Shown: positions 1 to 6,934 of the stretch, one piece after another
How positions within the stretch are numbered: the stretch's first letter is position 1
How the letters are laid out: each line of letters starts with the position of its first letter
Source: Bacteroidota bacterium
GTDB taxonomy: Bacteria > Bacteroidota > Bacteroidia > Bacteroidales > B18-G4
Reading direction: 5' to 3'
Assembly: GCA_030635045.1 (NCBI GenBank)
Contig: DAOVZP010000043.1
Location: 1 to 9,116, forward strand
Length of the DNA stretch: 9,116 nucleotides
The notes under the pieces: model-generated
Database searches by the model: none
Told to the model about the DNA's origin: nothing
The model's input: the letters and a program-made list of their open reading frames with translations, nothing else
Program-made: the position numbers and the translations under genes

Positions 1-108
1 AATAGCGCAATCGTTGTATCCATTGCTTCCCTAATAATCGCTTTTGTGGTTTATCTGATGGATATCTCATTTCAGACAGTACTGGAACAGTTCTATACAC
101 TTTTTTAA
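1..108 (+). CDS. secE: Protein translocase subunit SecE, C-terminal part (5' end outside window)
   Basis: An open frame enters from the left edge and ends at TAA 106-108, giving 35 residues. They begin NSAIVVSIASLIIAFVVYLM, a hydrophobic membrane-spanning segment, followed by a short amphipathic tail ending in FYTLF. SecE is the small inner-membrane subunit that clamps SecY in the SecYEG channel; the short bacterial forms have one membrane helix close to the C terminus, as seen here. The identification rests mainly on position, 67 nt before nusG, because secE-nusG-rplK is a widely conserved order. The start codon and N-terminal half are not visible. The sequence alone is too short to exclude another small membrane protein, but the context makes secE very likely. 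Confidence 0.88.
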   Translation, partial: NSAIVVSIASLIIAFVVYLMDISFQTVLEQFYTLF

Positions 109-175
109 GTAGGTAGAGCTAATCTTTGTACAGTAAATTAATGTCGTTAGATAATAATCAATCCCACTGACACGA

Positions 176-718
176 ATGAGTGAGCAAGTAAAAAAGTGGT
201 ACGTAATACGAGCGATAAGTGGAAAAGAAAAGAAGGTAAAAGAATACCTTGAACACGAAATCGACCGTCTGAAATTACAGGACTATATTTCTCAGATACT
301 GATCCCTACGGAAAAGGTATATCAGGTAAGGAAAGGGAAAAAAGTCAGTAAGGAAAGAAATTATTTTCCCGGGTACGTACTTATTGAAGCCGCACTTACG
401 GGGGAGATTCCGCATATTATCAGGAATATTCCCAATGTTTTGGGGTTTCTGGGAACCAAAGGAGTGCCGGATCCGATCCGGCAGGCAGAAGTAAACAGAA
501 TACTCGGTAAAGTTGATGAACTTGCTGAACAGGGTGAAGAGGTAAATATTCCTTTCATCGTTGGTGAAACCGTAAAGGTTATCGACGGCCCTTTCAACAG
601 CTTTAGCGGTATTATTGAGGAGATCAACGAAGAGAAGAAGAAGTTAAAAGTGATGGTGAAGATCTTCGGCCGTAAAACACCATTGGAACTCAGTTTTATG
701 CAGGTTGAAAAAGAGTAG
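176..718 (+). CDS. nusG: Transcription termination/antitermination factor NusG
   Basis: This 180-residue protein has the length and two-domain layout of bacterial NusG. The NGN domain covers about residues 6-112: it opens with KKWYVIRAISGKEKKV and carries the family motif FPGYVLIE at 64-71. The KOW domain covers about 127-178, with GETVKVIDGPFNSFSG at 130-145. NusG binds the RNA polymerase clamp through the NGN domain, promotes processive elongation, and through KOW can contact Rho or ribosomal protein S10. The ATG at 176 is preferred: an in-frame TAA lies at 155-157, and no other ATG occurs between them. No Shine-Dalgarno sequence is visible upstream. It lies 67 nt after secE and 35 nt before rplK and is probably co-transcribed with both. 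Nothing in it looks truncated or unusual. Confidence 0.97.
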   Translation: MSEQVKKWYVIRAISGKEKKVKEYLEHEIDRLKLQDYISQILIPTEKVYQVRKGKKVSKERNYFPGYVLIEAALTGEIPHIIRNIPNVLGFLGTKGVPDPIRQAEVNRILGKVDELAEQGEEVNIPFIVGETVKVIDGPFNSFSGIIEEINEEKKKLKVMVKIFGRKTPLELSFMQVEKE

Positions 719-753
719 ACCTGTTTTGTTAATCCATTAAGAGTACATTCAAA

Positions 754-1203
754 ATGGCAAAAGAAGTTAGCGGACTTATCAAGCTACAAATCAGAGGAGG
801 AACTGCAAACCCGTCACCTCCTATTGGTCCGGCGCTTGGTGCTAAAGGCATCAACATTATGGAGTTCTGTAAGCAGTTCAACGCCAGAACCCAGGACCAG
901 GCAGGTAAGGTATTGCCAGTGATTATTTCGATTTATAAAGATAAATCGTTTGATTTTATCATTAAAACCCCTCCTGTTGCTGTTCAACTACTCGAAGCAG
1001 CCAAGATCAAAAAAGGTTCTCCGGAACCAAACCGTACTAAGATAGCAACTGTCACCTGGGATCAGGTTCGTACAATTGCTGAAGCTAAAATGGTTGATCT
1101 TAATGCTTTTAAAGTTGAATCAGCAATGAGGATGGTTGCAGGCACTGCCAGAAGCATGGGTATTAAAATTAAAGGCCCCTCTCCTTTTGTAAACCAAAAG
1201 TAG
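754..1203 (+). CDS. rplK: 50S ribosomal protein L11 (uL11)
   Basis: This 149-residue protein matches L11 throughout and is slightly longer than the usual 141-147. The N-terminal domain (about 1-72) begins [16 protein letters not shown] and carries the proline-rich segment [11 protein letters not shown] at 19-29, which faces the thiostrepton and EF-G site. The C-terminal RNA-binding domain (about 73-142) contains [11 protein letters not shown] and ends with GTARSMGI at 130-137. L11 binds 23S rRNA at the GTPase-associated centre at the base of the stalk and affects EF-G and release factor action and RelA activation. The ATG at 754 gives the expected N terminus; the A-rich sequence ahead of it has no clear Shine-Dalgarno. 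It sits 35 nt after nusG and 55 nt before rplA, the usual L11-L1 pairing. Confidence 0.98.
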   Translation: MAKEVSGLIKLQIRGGTANPSPPIGPALGAKGINIMEFCKQFNARTQDQAGKVLPVIISIYKDKSFDFIIKTPPVAVQLLEAAKIKKGSPEPNRTKIATVTWDQVRTIAEAKMVDLNAFKVESAMRMVAGTARSMGIKIKGPSPFVNQK

Positions 1204-1252
1204 TTGGCTTGTTTAAGTCAGGTCTTATTAAAAACTATCTAAAACAAGTTAA
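1204..1252 (+). promoter_or_regulatory. Possible RNA helix filling the rplK-rplA gap
   Basis: Directly after the rplK stop codon, 1204-1214 (TTGGCTTGTTT) can pair with 1242-1252 (AAACAAGTTAA). This gives 11 base pairs, two of them G-U, around a 27-nt A/T-rich loop. The helix ends six nucleotides before the rplA ATG. There is no following T tract, so it does not look like a terminator. It could influence rplA initiation or be a processing or protein-binding site. A helix of this strength could also arise by chance in A/T-rich spacer, so confidence is low. Confidence 0.25.
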
Positions 1253-1258
1253 GCGAAA

Positions 1259-1954
1259 ATGGCTAAACTAACAAAGAAACAGAAAATAGCAAACGAAAGG
1301 TTTGACATTGATGGTATATATCCTATAGACGAAGCTGTAAAGATCGTAAAGGATATTTCCAAAGCAAACTTTGATGCTTCTGTTGATGTAAGTGTGAGAC
1401 TTGGTGTTGATCCCAGAAAGGCTAATCAGATGGTCAGGGGAACAGTAACCTTGCCCCATGGTACAGGAAAAAAGATCAGGGTACTGGTACTTTGCTCCCC
1501 CGATAAGGAGGAAGAAGCTAAAGCTGCCGGAGCTGATCATGTTGGTCTTGACGATTATATTGAAAAGATCAAAAAAGGCTGGACCGACATTGACGTGGTA
1601 ATTACCATGCCAAGCGTAATGGGAAAGGTTGGCCCCCTGGGTAGAGTGTTAGGCCCCAGAGGATTGATGCCAAATCCAAAAACAGGAACAGTGACAATGG
1701 ATATTGCCAAAGCAGTTAATGATGTGAAGGCCGGTAAAATTGACTTTAAAGTCGATAAATACGGTATCATTCATGCAGCAGTAGGAAAGGTATCATTTGA
1801 AGAAGATAAGCTGCTTGAAAATGTGAATGAGATCCTTCTAACAATCCTTAAGCTGAAGCCCTCCTCCTCAAAAGGTACTTATATGAAAAGTGTAATTATT
1901 TCGAGTACCATGAGTGCAGGCGTGCAGATTGAACCAAAATCCATTATCACTTAA
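1259..1954 (+). CDS. rplA: 50S ribosomal protein L1 (uL1)
   Basis: At 231 residues this is standard bacterial L1 length. The N terminus MAKLTKKQK and the segment [14 protein letters not shown] (41-54) belong to domain I. The L1 signature [20 protein letters not shown] lies at 124-143, and [19 protein letters not shown] (159-177) forms part of the rRNA-binding surface. L1 binds 23S rRNA helices 76-78 and forms the mobile L1 stalk that helps release deacylated tRNA from the E site. In E. coli L1 also represses its own L11-L1 message by binding the leader; I could not identify such a mimic here. The start follows rplK by 55 nt with no Shine-Dalgarno, and only 26 nt separate it from rplJ. Confidence 0.98.
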   Translation: MAKLTKKQKIANERFDIDGIYPIDEAVKIVKDISKANFDASVDVSVRLGVDPRKANQMVRGTVTLPHGTGKKIRVLVLCSPDKEEEAKAAGADHVGLDDYIEKIKKGWTDIDVVITMPSVMGKVGPLGRVLGPRGLMPNPKTGTVTMDIAKAVNDVKAGKIDFKVDKYGIIHAAVGKVSFEEDKLLENVNEILLTILKLKPSSSKGTYMKSVIISSTMSAGVQIEPKSIIT

Positions 1955-1969
1955 TCTCTTTTGCAGAGA
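1955..1969 (+). promoter_or_regulatory. Small hairpin overlapping a possible ribosome-binding site before rplJ
   Basis: In the 26-nt gap between rplA and rplJ, TCTCT (1955-1959) can pair with AGAGA (1965-1969) across the five-base loop TTTGC. The right arm overlaps GAGG at 1968-1971, which lies nine bases before the rplJ ATG. This is the only Shine-Dalgarno-like sequence at a suitable distance before any gene in the window. The stem is only five pairs, so a role in translational control of rplJ is a weak inference. Confidence 0.2.
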
Positions 1970-1980
1970 GGCTTAGAGCT

Positions 1981-2505
1981 ATGAAAAAAGAAGAAAAAAA
2001 CCAAGTAGTCGAATCATTGGCAGAAATGCTGAAGAACAACAATAACTTTTACATTGCTGATACTTCAGAATTAAATGCCGAAGATACTTCAGAGCTTCGT
2101 AGATTATGCTATAAGCGTGAAGTGACCCTCACGGTCGTTAAAAACACATTGCTTAGAAAGGCAATGGAACAACAGACCGACAAGGACCTGGAAGCACTTT
2201 ATGAAATTCTTAAAGGGCCCACGTCTATTATGTTTGCAGAAGCCGGAAATGCACCGGCCAAGCTGATCAAGGAATTCAGAAAAACTTCTGAAAGACCGAT
2301 CCTGAAAGGTGCATATATCGAGGAAATGACCTATATAGGTGATGAACAGCTCGACTTCCTGGTTGCTATCAAATCCAAAAATGAGCTTATCGGCGATATT
2401 ATTGGATTGTTGCAATCACCTGTCAGCAACGTTATGTCTGCATTGCAGTCTGGCGGAAACATCCTTTCCGGTGTTGTAAAAACACTTTCAGAGAAATCTG
2501 AATAA
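1981..2505 (+). CDS. rplJ: 50S ribosomal protein L10 (uL10)
   Basis: This 174-residue protein is of normal length for L10. It begins MKKEEKNQVVESLAEMLK and has the conserved N-terminal rRNA-binding features RRLCYKREV (40-48) and VVKNTLLRKA (52-61). KGPTSIMF (78-85) and KNELIGDIIGLLQSPVSNV (133-151) follow. The C-terminal helix, roughly 145-172, is the part on which L7/L12 dimers assemble. L10 anchors the stalk to the GTPase-associated centre beside L11. It lies 26 nt after rplA and 53 nt before rplL; in E. coli the L10-L7/L12 complex represses translation of its own message. A weak GAGG nine bases upstream is the nearest thing to a Shine-Dalgarno here. The encoded DTSEL pentapeptide occurs twice (27-31 and 35-39), apparently within the normal family alignment. 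Confidence 0.97.
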   Translation: MKKEEKNQVVESLAEMLKNNNNFYIADTSELNAEDTSELRRLCYKREVTLTVVKNTLLRKAMEQQTDKDLEALYEILKGPTSIMFAEAGNAPAKLIKEFRKTSERPILKGAYIEEMTYIGDEQLDFLVAIKSKNELIGDIIGLLQSPVSNVMSALQSGGNILSGVVKTLSEKSE

Positions 2506-2558
2506 TGTAATTGTATAGAATTAGTATTAAATAAAAACCATTAAAAAAGATTAATAAA

Positions 2559-2939
2559 ATGGCAGATCTGAAAAAATTTGCAGAAGAATTAGTTAATTTG
2601 ACTGTAAAAGAAGTTAATGAGCTGGCAGAAATCCTCAAGGATGAATATGGCATCGAGCCTGCTGCAGCTGCAGCTGTTGTTGCTGCCCCTGGTGCAGGTG
2701 GTGGTGATGAAGCCGGAAGCGAAGAGCAAACATCATTTGATGTTATCATCAATGCCGCAGGCCAATCAAAACTGGCAGTTGTAAAACTGGTTAAAGAATT
2801 AACCAGCCTTGGACTGAAAGAAGCAAAAGAGCTTGTTGATGCAGCTCCAAAAGCTATCAAAGAAGGCGTAAGCAAAGATGAAGCTGAAGCCTTACAAAAA
2901 CAATTAGAAGAAGCCGGAGCAGAGGTTGAAGTTAAATAA
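2559..2939 (+). CDS. rplL: 50S ribosomal protein L7/L12 (bL12)
   Basis: This acidic, alanine-rich 126-residue protein has the three-part layout of L7/L12. The N-terminal dimerisation and L10-binding helices cover 1-32 ([20 protein letters not shown]). A flexible Ala/Gly hinge covers about 34-56. The globular factor-binding domain covers 57-126, with FDVIINAAG at 60-68, [10 protein letters not shown] at 84-93 and the end [10 protein letters not shown]. Several dimers bind each L10 and recruit translational GTPases, so this protein is needed at higher copy than other ribosomal proteins. The hinge is encoded by a short GCTGCA-type repeat at 2661-2674. The 53-nt gap before it is very A/T-rich with no Shine-Dalgarno. 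Downstream lies the longest gap in the window, with a strong hairpin. Confidence 0.98.
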   Translation: MADLKKFAEELVNLTVKEVNELAEILKDEYGIEPAAAAAVVAAPGAGGGDEAGSEEQTSFDVIINAAGQSKLAVVKLVKELTSLGLKEAKELVDAAPKAIKEGVSKDEAEALQKQLEEAGAEVEVK

Positions 2940-2955
2940 GGTCTCTTCTTAATAA

Positions 2956-3004
2956 CGAAATTGACCTCTTCCGGAACCCTGTTCCTGGGAGCAGGTCAAT
3001 TTCG
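2956..3004 (+). terminator. Long hairpin in the rplL-rpoB spacer, candidate attenuator or RNA-processing site
   Basis: CGAAATTGACCT (2956-2967) and AGGTCAATTTCG (2993-3004) are perfect reverse complements over 12 bases. Inside them CTTCC (2968-2972) pairs with GGGAG (2987-2991, one T-G pair) and GGAAC (2973-2977) pairs with GTTCC (2981-2985), leaving the loop CCT. Only two right-arm bases are unpaired (T2986 and C2992), so 22 pairs form one long stem. A T-rich but interrupted tract follows (3007-3017, ATTTTGTTCTTT including the preceding A). It begins 17 nt after the rplL stop. Because rpoB lies on the same strand, partial termination is more likely than complete termination. A double-stranded RNA cleavage site is an equally good reading. 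E. coli carries both an attenuator and an RNase III site in this spacer. The structure is clear from the sequence; its function is inferred. Confidence 0.7.
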
Positions 3005-3070
3005 CATTTTGTTCTTTAAAATATTTTTTGACTTCACTCCTGAGAAATCGGGATTAAAACCTTTATAACC

Positions 3071-6000
3071 TTGGCTGTAGAAAATTTCAAAAAAATCAAT
3101 TTTGGAAAATCGAGGATACGAACAAAATATCCTGACCTGCTTGAGATTCAACTTAAGTCGTTCCGTGATTTTTTCCAATTAGACACCAATCCTGAAAACC
3201 GTGTAAACGAAGGATTGTACAAAGTATTCAGCGAAAACTTTCCTATATCCGATGCCAGGAACAACTTTGTACTAGAATTTCTCGACTATTTCGTCGACCC
3301 ACCCAGGTATTCTATTGAAGAATGCATTGCCCGTGGATTAACGTATAGTGTGCCCCTCAAGGCAAAACTGAAACTCTATTGTACAGATCCTGAACATGAA
3401 GATTTTGAAACAATTGTACAGGATGTTTACCTGGGCATGATCCCGTATCTTACTCCAAAAGGTACTTTCGTGATCAATGGCGCAGAACGTATAGTTGTAT
3501 CGCAGCTTCATCGTTCTCCGGGCGTATTTTTCGGAACTACCTTACACGCAAACGGTAGCCAGTTGTATTCTGCCAGGATTATTCCTTTCAAAGGATCCTG
3601 GATGGAGTTCACCACTGACATTAATAATGTGATGTACGCATACATCGACAGGAAGAAAAAATTACCTGTAACGACACTTTTGCGTGCTATCGGCTACGAA
3701 AGCGACAAAGAAATTCTGGAAATTTTCGATCTTGCAGATGAAATCAAAGTAAGCAAGACGGGTTTAAAACGTGTACTGGGCAGGCGTCTCGCGGCCAGGG
3801 TACTAAAATCATGGATCGAAGACTTCGTGGATGAGGATACAGGAGAAGTTGTATCAATCGAGAGGACAGAGGTGATCATCGACCGTGAAACAGAACTGGA
3901 AGCTGAACACATCGAAATGATCGTAGATGCAGGCATCAAGACTATCCTCCTTCACAGGGAAGATGTTTCAACCGGTGATTACTCTATCATCTTCAATACC
4001 CTGCAGAAAGATACAGCCAACTCCGAAAAAGAGGCTGTTGAATTTATCTACAGGCAATTACGAAATGCTGAGCCTCCTGATGAAGAAACTGCCCGTGGTA
4101 TTATCGACAAGCTTTTCTTCTCTGATAAACGTTATGACCTGGGAGATGTTGGCCGTTACAGGATCAATAAAAAACTTGACCTTGAAACTCCTTCCGAAAC
4201 CAAAGTGCTCACCAAGGAAGACATTATCTCTATTATCAAGCATCTGATCATGCTTGCCAATGCAAAGACAGACGTTGATGATATCGATCATTTGAGTAAC
4301 CGTAGGGTAAGAACAGTTGGTGAACAATTGTATTCTCAGTTTGGTGTAGGCCTTGCCCGCATGGCCAGAACCATCAGGGAAAGGATGAATGTAAGGGACA
4401 ATGAGGTCTTCACCCCCACCGATCTGATCAATGCCAAGACATTGTCGTCGGTTATTAACTCATTTTTTGGCACTAACCAGCTTTCCCAGTTCATGGACCA
4501 AACCAATCCATTGTCTGAAATCACGCATAAGCGCAGGGTTTCTGCACTTGGACCGGGTGGTTTGTCAAGAGAACGGGCAGGCTTTGAAGTCAGGGATGTA
4601 CACTACACCCACTATGGTCGTTTGTGTACCATCGAAACCCCTGAGGGACCTAATATTGGTTTGATTTCCTCCCTCTGTGTGTATGCAAAGATCAATAAGC
4701 TGGGCTTCATAGAAACCCCATACAGAAAAGTAGTCAATGGTAAGGTTGATATGAATGAACCACCAATCTACCTTTCTGCAGAAGAGGAAGAAGATAAAAT
4801 TATTGCACAGGCGAGTACTTTACTTGAGGATGATGGTTCTTTCGTCAGAGACAGAGTAAAAGTACGGTATCAGGCTGATTACCCGATCATTGAAAAAACT
4901 AAAGTTGACCTTATCGACAGTGCTCCGAACCAGATCGCATCTATCGCAGCATCTCTGATCCCCTTCCTGGATCATGATGATGCTAACAGGGCCCTTATGG
5001 GATCCAATATGATGCGCCAGGCGGTACCACTGATGAGGCCTGAAATGCCACTGGTAGGAACAGGAATTGAAGAGGATGTGGCAAAGGATTCACGTGTGCT
5101 GATCAATGCCGAAGGCGATGGTATCGTTGAATATGTCGATGCCGATGAGATCGTGATCCGCTACTCAAGGATGGAAGAGGAAAAACTGGTAAGCTTCGAC
5201 GATGACATCAGAAAATACAAGCTGACCAAGTTCCAGAGGACTAACCAGAATACCAGCATTAACTTAAGTCCCATCGTAAAGAAAGGCGACAAAGTTATAA
5301 AAGGCCAGGTATTGTGCGAAGGTTATGCCACTCAGAAGGGAGAACTGGCCCTTGGACGAAACATGATGGTGGCTTTCATGCCCTGGAAAGGATATAACTT
5401 TGAGGATGCCATCGTGATCTCAGAACGCGTTGTTCGTGAAGATATCTTCACATCCATCCATATCGAAGAGTTTACTCTCGAGGTAAGGGATACCAAACGC
5501 GGTGTTGAGGAACTCACAAACGACATTCCTAATGTAAGTGCAGAAGCTACCAAAGACCTTGATGAAAACGGACTTATCAGGGTTGGTGCAGAAGTATCTG
5601 AAGGAGATATACTTATTGGTAAGATCACCCCTAAAGGGGAAAGTGATCCTACACCGGAGGAAAAACTGCTCCGGGCCATCTTTGGCGACAAGGCAGGTGA
5701 TGTTAAGAATGCATCCCTGAAAGCTCCTCCTGCCATGCAGGGTGTTGTGATAGATAACAAGCTTTTCTCACGATCGATAAAAGACAGGAAGTCCAAGGCA
5801 AAGGAAAAAGATGTTATCGATGCGCTGAACGAGGCCTTTAACAAGGAAATTGGTGAAGTCAAATCCAAGCTTGTTGACAAACTTACCGTACTGGTCAGTG
5901 GAAAAACCTCACAGGGGGTAAGCAACAACTTCAAGGAAGTGCTCATTCCTAAAAAGGCAAAATTCACACAGAAAGCACTCTTAGCCGTCGATTATATTAC

Positions 6001-6877
6001 AGTTAATCCAAGCAAATGGACTACTGATAAGGCTAAGAACGAGTTGATCAAACAGGTGATCAATAACTTCAATATTAAGTACAAAGAGATCCTCGGTGAA
6101 TATAACCGTAAGAAATTCGTTGCCACCGTTGGTGATGAACTTCCAACCGGCATTATTCAAATGGCCAAGGTCTTTGTTGTGAAGAAACGTAAGCTCAAAG
6201 TAGGTGACAAGATGTCGGGACGTCATGGTAACAAGGGTATCGTTGCCAAGATTGTAAGGCAGGAAGATATGCCATTTCTCGAAGATGGTACGCCGGTCGA
6301 TATTGTCCTCAACCCATTGGGTGTACCTTCACGTATGAACCTGGGGCAGATCTATGAAACTGTGCTTGGCTGGGCCGGAACTAAGCTTGGAGAACGTTAT
6401 CTTACTCCTATTTTCGATGGTGCAAGTGCAGACCAGATCACCGATCTTGTAAAGAAAGCCGGATTACCCGAGAATGGCAAGGTTTTTCTGCATGATGGTG
6501 AAACCGGAGAGAGGTTTGACCAGCCTACAACTGTTGGCTATATCTACATGTTGAAACTTCACCATATGGTGGATGACAAGATGCATGCAAGGTCGATCGG
6601 GCCATATTCACTTATCACTCAGCAACCACTTGGCGGTAAAGCCCAGTTTGGTGGCCAGCGATTCGGTGAGATGGAAGTATGGGCAGTTGAGGCCTTTGGT
6701 GCCGCCAATGTCCTCCAGGAGATACTGACTATAAAATCTGATGATGTCCAGGGAAGGGCTAAAGCATATGAAGCCATTGTAAAAGGCGAAAATATGCCTG
6801 TACCGGGCATCCCGGAATCATTTAATGTGCTCATTCATGAGCTCAGAGGCCTCGGTCTGAACGTAACCTTCGAGTAA
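3071..6877 (+). CDS. rpoB: DNA-directed RNA polymerase subunit beta
   Basis: This intact 1268-residue beta subunit is close to the roughly 1270 typical of Bacteroidota. Key sites are visible. The rifampicin region at about 467-493 reads [19 protein letters not shown] within 471-489 and keeps the drug-sensitive residues Q473, D476, H486, R489 and S491. [12 protein letters not shown] spans 517-528, NFED 776-779, the active-site lysines K1047 and K1055 lie in [11 protein letters not shown], and [17 protein letters not shown] spans 1188-1204. Residues about 898-1012 form a lineage-type insertion between the flap and the active-site lysines. The subunit holds the catalytic centre together with RpoC. 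The start is TTG at 3071: an in-frame TGA lies at 3041-3043, no ATG lies between, and the first internal Met is residue 123, well inside conserved sequence. No Shine-Dalgarno is seen. It follows the spacer hairpin and precedes rpoC by 57 nt. Confidence 0.98.
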   Translation: MAVENFKKINFGKSRIRTKYPDLLEIQLKSFRDFFQLDTNPENRVNEGLYKVFSENFPISDARNNFVLEFLDYFVDPPRYSIEECIARGLTYSVPLKAKLKLYCTDPEHEDFETIVQDVYLGMIPYLTPKGTFVINGAERIVVSQLHRSPGVFFGTTLHANGSQLYSARIIPFKGSWMEFTTDINNVMYAYIDRKKKLPVTTLLRAIGYESDKEILEIFDLADEIKVSKTGLKRVLGRRLAARVLKSWIEDFVDEDTGEVVSIERTEVIIDRETELEAEHIEMIVDAGIKTILLHREDVSTGDYSIIFNTLQKDTANSEKEAVEFIYRQLRNAEPPDEETARGIIDKLFFSDKRYDLGDVGRYRINKKLDLETPSETKVLTKEDIISIIKHLIMLANAKTDVDDIDHLSNRRVRTVGEQLYSQFGVGLARMARTIRERMNVRDNEVFTPTDLINAKTLSSVINSFFGTNQLSQFMDQTNPLSEITHKRRVSALGPGGLSRERAGFEVRDVHYTHYGRLCTIETPEGPNIGLISSLCVYAKINKLGFIETPYRKVVNGKVDMNEPPIYLSAEEEEDKIIAQASTLLEDDGSFVRDRVKVRYQADYPIIEKTKVDLIDSAPNQIASIAASLIPFLDHDDANRALMGSNMMRQAVPLMRPEMPLVGTGIEEDVAKDSRVLINAEGDGIVEYVDADEIVIRYSRMEEEKLVSFDDDIRKYKLTKFQRTNQNTSINLSPIVKKGDKVIKGQVLCEGYATQKGELALGRNMMVAFMPWKGYNFEDAIVISERVVREDIFTSIHIEEFTLEVRDTKRGVEELTNDIPNVSAEATKDLDENGLIRVGAEVSEGDILIGKITPKGESDPTPEEKLLRAIFGDKAGDVKNASLKAPPAMQGVVIDNKLFSRSIKDRKSKAKEKDVIDALNEAFNKEIGEVKSKLVDKLTVLVSGKTSQGVSNNFKEVLIPKKAKFTQKALLAVDYITVNPSKWTTDKAKNELIKQVINNFNIKYKEILGEYNRKKFVATVGDELPTGIIQMAKVFVVKKRKLKVGDKMSGRHGNKGIVAKIVRQEDMPFLEDGTPVDIVLNPLGVPSRMNLGQIYETVLGWAGTKLGERYLTPIFDGASADQITDLVKKAGLPENGKVFLHDGETGERFDQPTTVGYIYMLKLHHMVDDKMHARSIGPYSLITQQPLGGKAQFGGQRFGEMEVWAVEAFGAANVLQEILTIKSDDVQGRAKAYEAIVKGENMPVPGIPESFNVLIHELRGLGLNVTFE

Positions 6878-6934
6878 GGTGAGTTTAGCCGGCAGAGTTA
6901 ATTTTTTAATCGTTTACAATAATATCTGATATAT

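Noticed and set aside
120..128. TAATCTTTG after secE as a -7 promoter element for nusG
   Set aside because: It has three rather than two bases between TA and TTTG, and no TTG-type -33 element lies at the right distance upstream.
2059..2093. Direct repeat GATACTTCAGA (2059-2069 and 2083-2093) within rplJ
   Set aside because: It encodes DTSEL twice, but the surrounding peptide aligns with the normal L10 pattern, so it looks like codon coincidence and not a duplication.
2661..2674. GCTGCAGCTGCAGC palindromic repeat
   Set aside because: It is the run of Ala codons in the L7/L12 hinge, an expected low-complexity region, with no sign of a separate role.
2432..2875. A 147-codon minus-strand open frame across the rplJ end and rplL
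   Set aside because: Its long Ala/Ser-rich run is the antisense reading of the rplL alanine hinge and neighbouring helices; there is no independent coding evidence.
3008..3030. Possible Bacteroidota promoter before rpoB (TTTG at 3008-3011 and TATTTTTTG at 3022-3030)
   Set aside because: The -7 element has one base too many compared with TAnnTTTG, and the two elements are only 10 bases apart instead of about 19-21.
5332..5967. A 211-codon open frame on the minus strand inside rpoB
   Set aside because: It lies wholly antisense to conserved beta subunit sequence, has a serine/leucine-rich composition typical of a reverse-strand shadow, and resembles no protein I know.
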